Shown here one piece after another: positions 6,082 through 6,436 of a stretch of 6,436 nt of DNA (position 1 is the stretch's first letter; each line of letters starts with the position of its first letter). Made by a program: the position numbers and the translations under genes. Source of the stretch: Bacteroidales bacterium (GTDB lineage: Bacteria > Bacteroidota > Bacteroidia > Bacteroidales > JAOZTL01). The stretch is from NCBI GenBank assembly GCA_029942205.1, contig JAOZTL010000193.1, positions 1 through 6,436 on the forward strand, given 5' to 3'. The notes beneath the pieces are model-generated. The model saw nothing but the letters and a program-made list of their open reading frames with translations. It did no database searches and had not been told where the DNA came from.

Positions 6082-6436
6082 CTAGTTGAATAGTTTTTCC
6101 ATTTTTCTTATAACATACTCTATTTCAAGCATTGTATTATATTTACTAAACGAAAAACGAATCATTGTTTTGTGTTGTAAAGCAGGATATTTATCTAATA
6201 TTTGTCGATAATGCTCTTTATCGCTCTTTCTATCAGCAAAACCATAGACAGCTATTCCTTCTATATCCAAGCGTTCTTCAACGACATCCGTAAATTTTGT
6301 TTCAGGAAATAAAATAGTAAGTATCATTGGATGGCTTTTCTCTTTGTAATTTCCGAATATTTCGACTTTAGGAACAACTTTCTTTAATTTATTCCAAAAT
6401 AATTGTTTCATCTCTATCAAAGCATTGTAGTTTTGT
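6082..6436 (-). CDS. Class-V aminotransferase / NifS-IscS-fold PLP enzyme, C-terminal fragment
   Basis: The frame is open to the window edge and gives the last 117 residues, ending in TAG at 6084-6082. It resembles the small C-terminal domain of cysteine desulfurases and related class-V aminotransferases. The features seen are HPMILTILFPET (the N-terminal strand of that domain), RLDIEGIAVYGFADRK at the position of the IscS/NifS loop (there GIAVSSGSAC), and the closing IRFSFSKYNTMLEIEYVIRK, matching the IRFSLGRxTTxEEIDYVI pattern of the family. The PLP lysine lies upstream of the window. The fragment contains no cysteine at all, so the mobile-loop cysteine of true desulfurases is absent. A class-V aminotransferase or other PLP lyase is therefore as likely as a desulfurase. 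The TTG at 6420-6418 is an internal leucine, not the start. No terminator is evident before mdh. Confidence 0.82.
   Translation of the reverse strand, partial: QNYNALIEMKQLFWNKLKKVVPKVEIFGNYKEKSHPMILTILFPETKFTDVVEERLDIEGIAVYGFADRKSDKEHYRQILDKYPALQHKTMIRFSFSKYNTMLEIEYVIRKMEKLFN

Noticed and set aside
6418..6420. TTG start giving a 112-residue complete protein
   Set aside because: The frame continues open to the window edge and the protein is plainly the C-terminal domain of a larger PLP enzyme, so the TTG is an internal leucine codon.

Overview
The window looks like a chromosomal piece of a low-G+C member of the Bacteroidota, probably Flavobacteriia or a relative. Four things point there. SecD and SecF are fused in one long protein. 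The starts lack Shine-Dalgarno sequences and sit behind A-rich leaders. Several upstream regions carry the Bacteroidota promoter pattern (TTTG or TTG, a spacer, then TAnnTTTG). The malate dehydrogenase is the LDH-like type. I cannot fix the genus from sequence alone.

Every gene I can support lies on the minus strand. Read in the direction of transcription (right to left), they are as follows. (1) The C-terminal end of a class-V aminotransferase/NifS-fold PLP enzyme (6436-6082, cut by the window edge), whose catalytic-cysteine loop has no cysteine. (2) mdh, malate dehydrogenase (5875-4940), with a candidate promoter upstream and a strong intrinsic terminator after it. (3) secDF, the fused accessory subunit of the Sec translocase (4325-1281), with two candidate promoter elements and an intrinsic terminator. 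(4) tatA (616-371), the pore subunit of twin-arginine translocation. (5) The N-terminal third of a CaCA-family Na+/Ca2+ exchanger (371-1, cut by the window edge), whose start codon overlaps the tatA stop by one base.

Functionally this is mostly housekeeping: central carbon metabolism (mdh), two protein-export systems (SecDF for Sec, TatA for Tat) and cation exchange. SecDF and the exchanger both run on ion gradients across the inner membrane, but nothing in the sequence shows that they are co-regulated. Only tatA and the exchanger look translationally coupled.

The less ordinary content is in the two gaps of about 600 bp on either side of secDF. They hold a family of short, MITE-like, non-coding elements of about 156-174 bp. 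There is one copy in each gap, in opposite orientations, plus a half copy against the tatA promoter. Each full copy is bounded by imperfect terminal inverted repeats that are themselves small hairpins. The gap downstream of secDF also holds a second family of units of about 30-36 bp, each ending in a hairpin. Hairpins of both families can close on a C-GAA-G loop. I see no CRISPR array, tRNA, rRNA, transposase, defence gene or prophage gene, and no new protein system.
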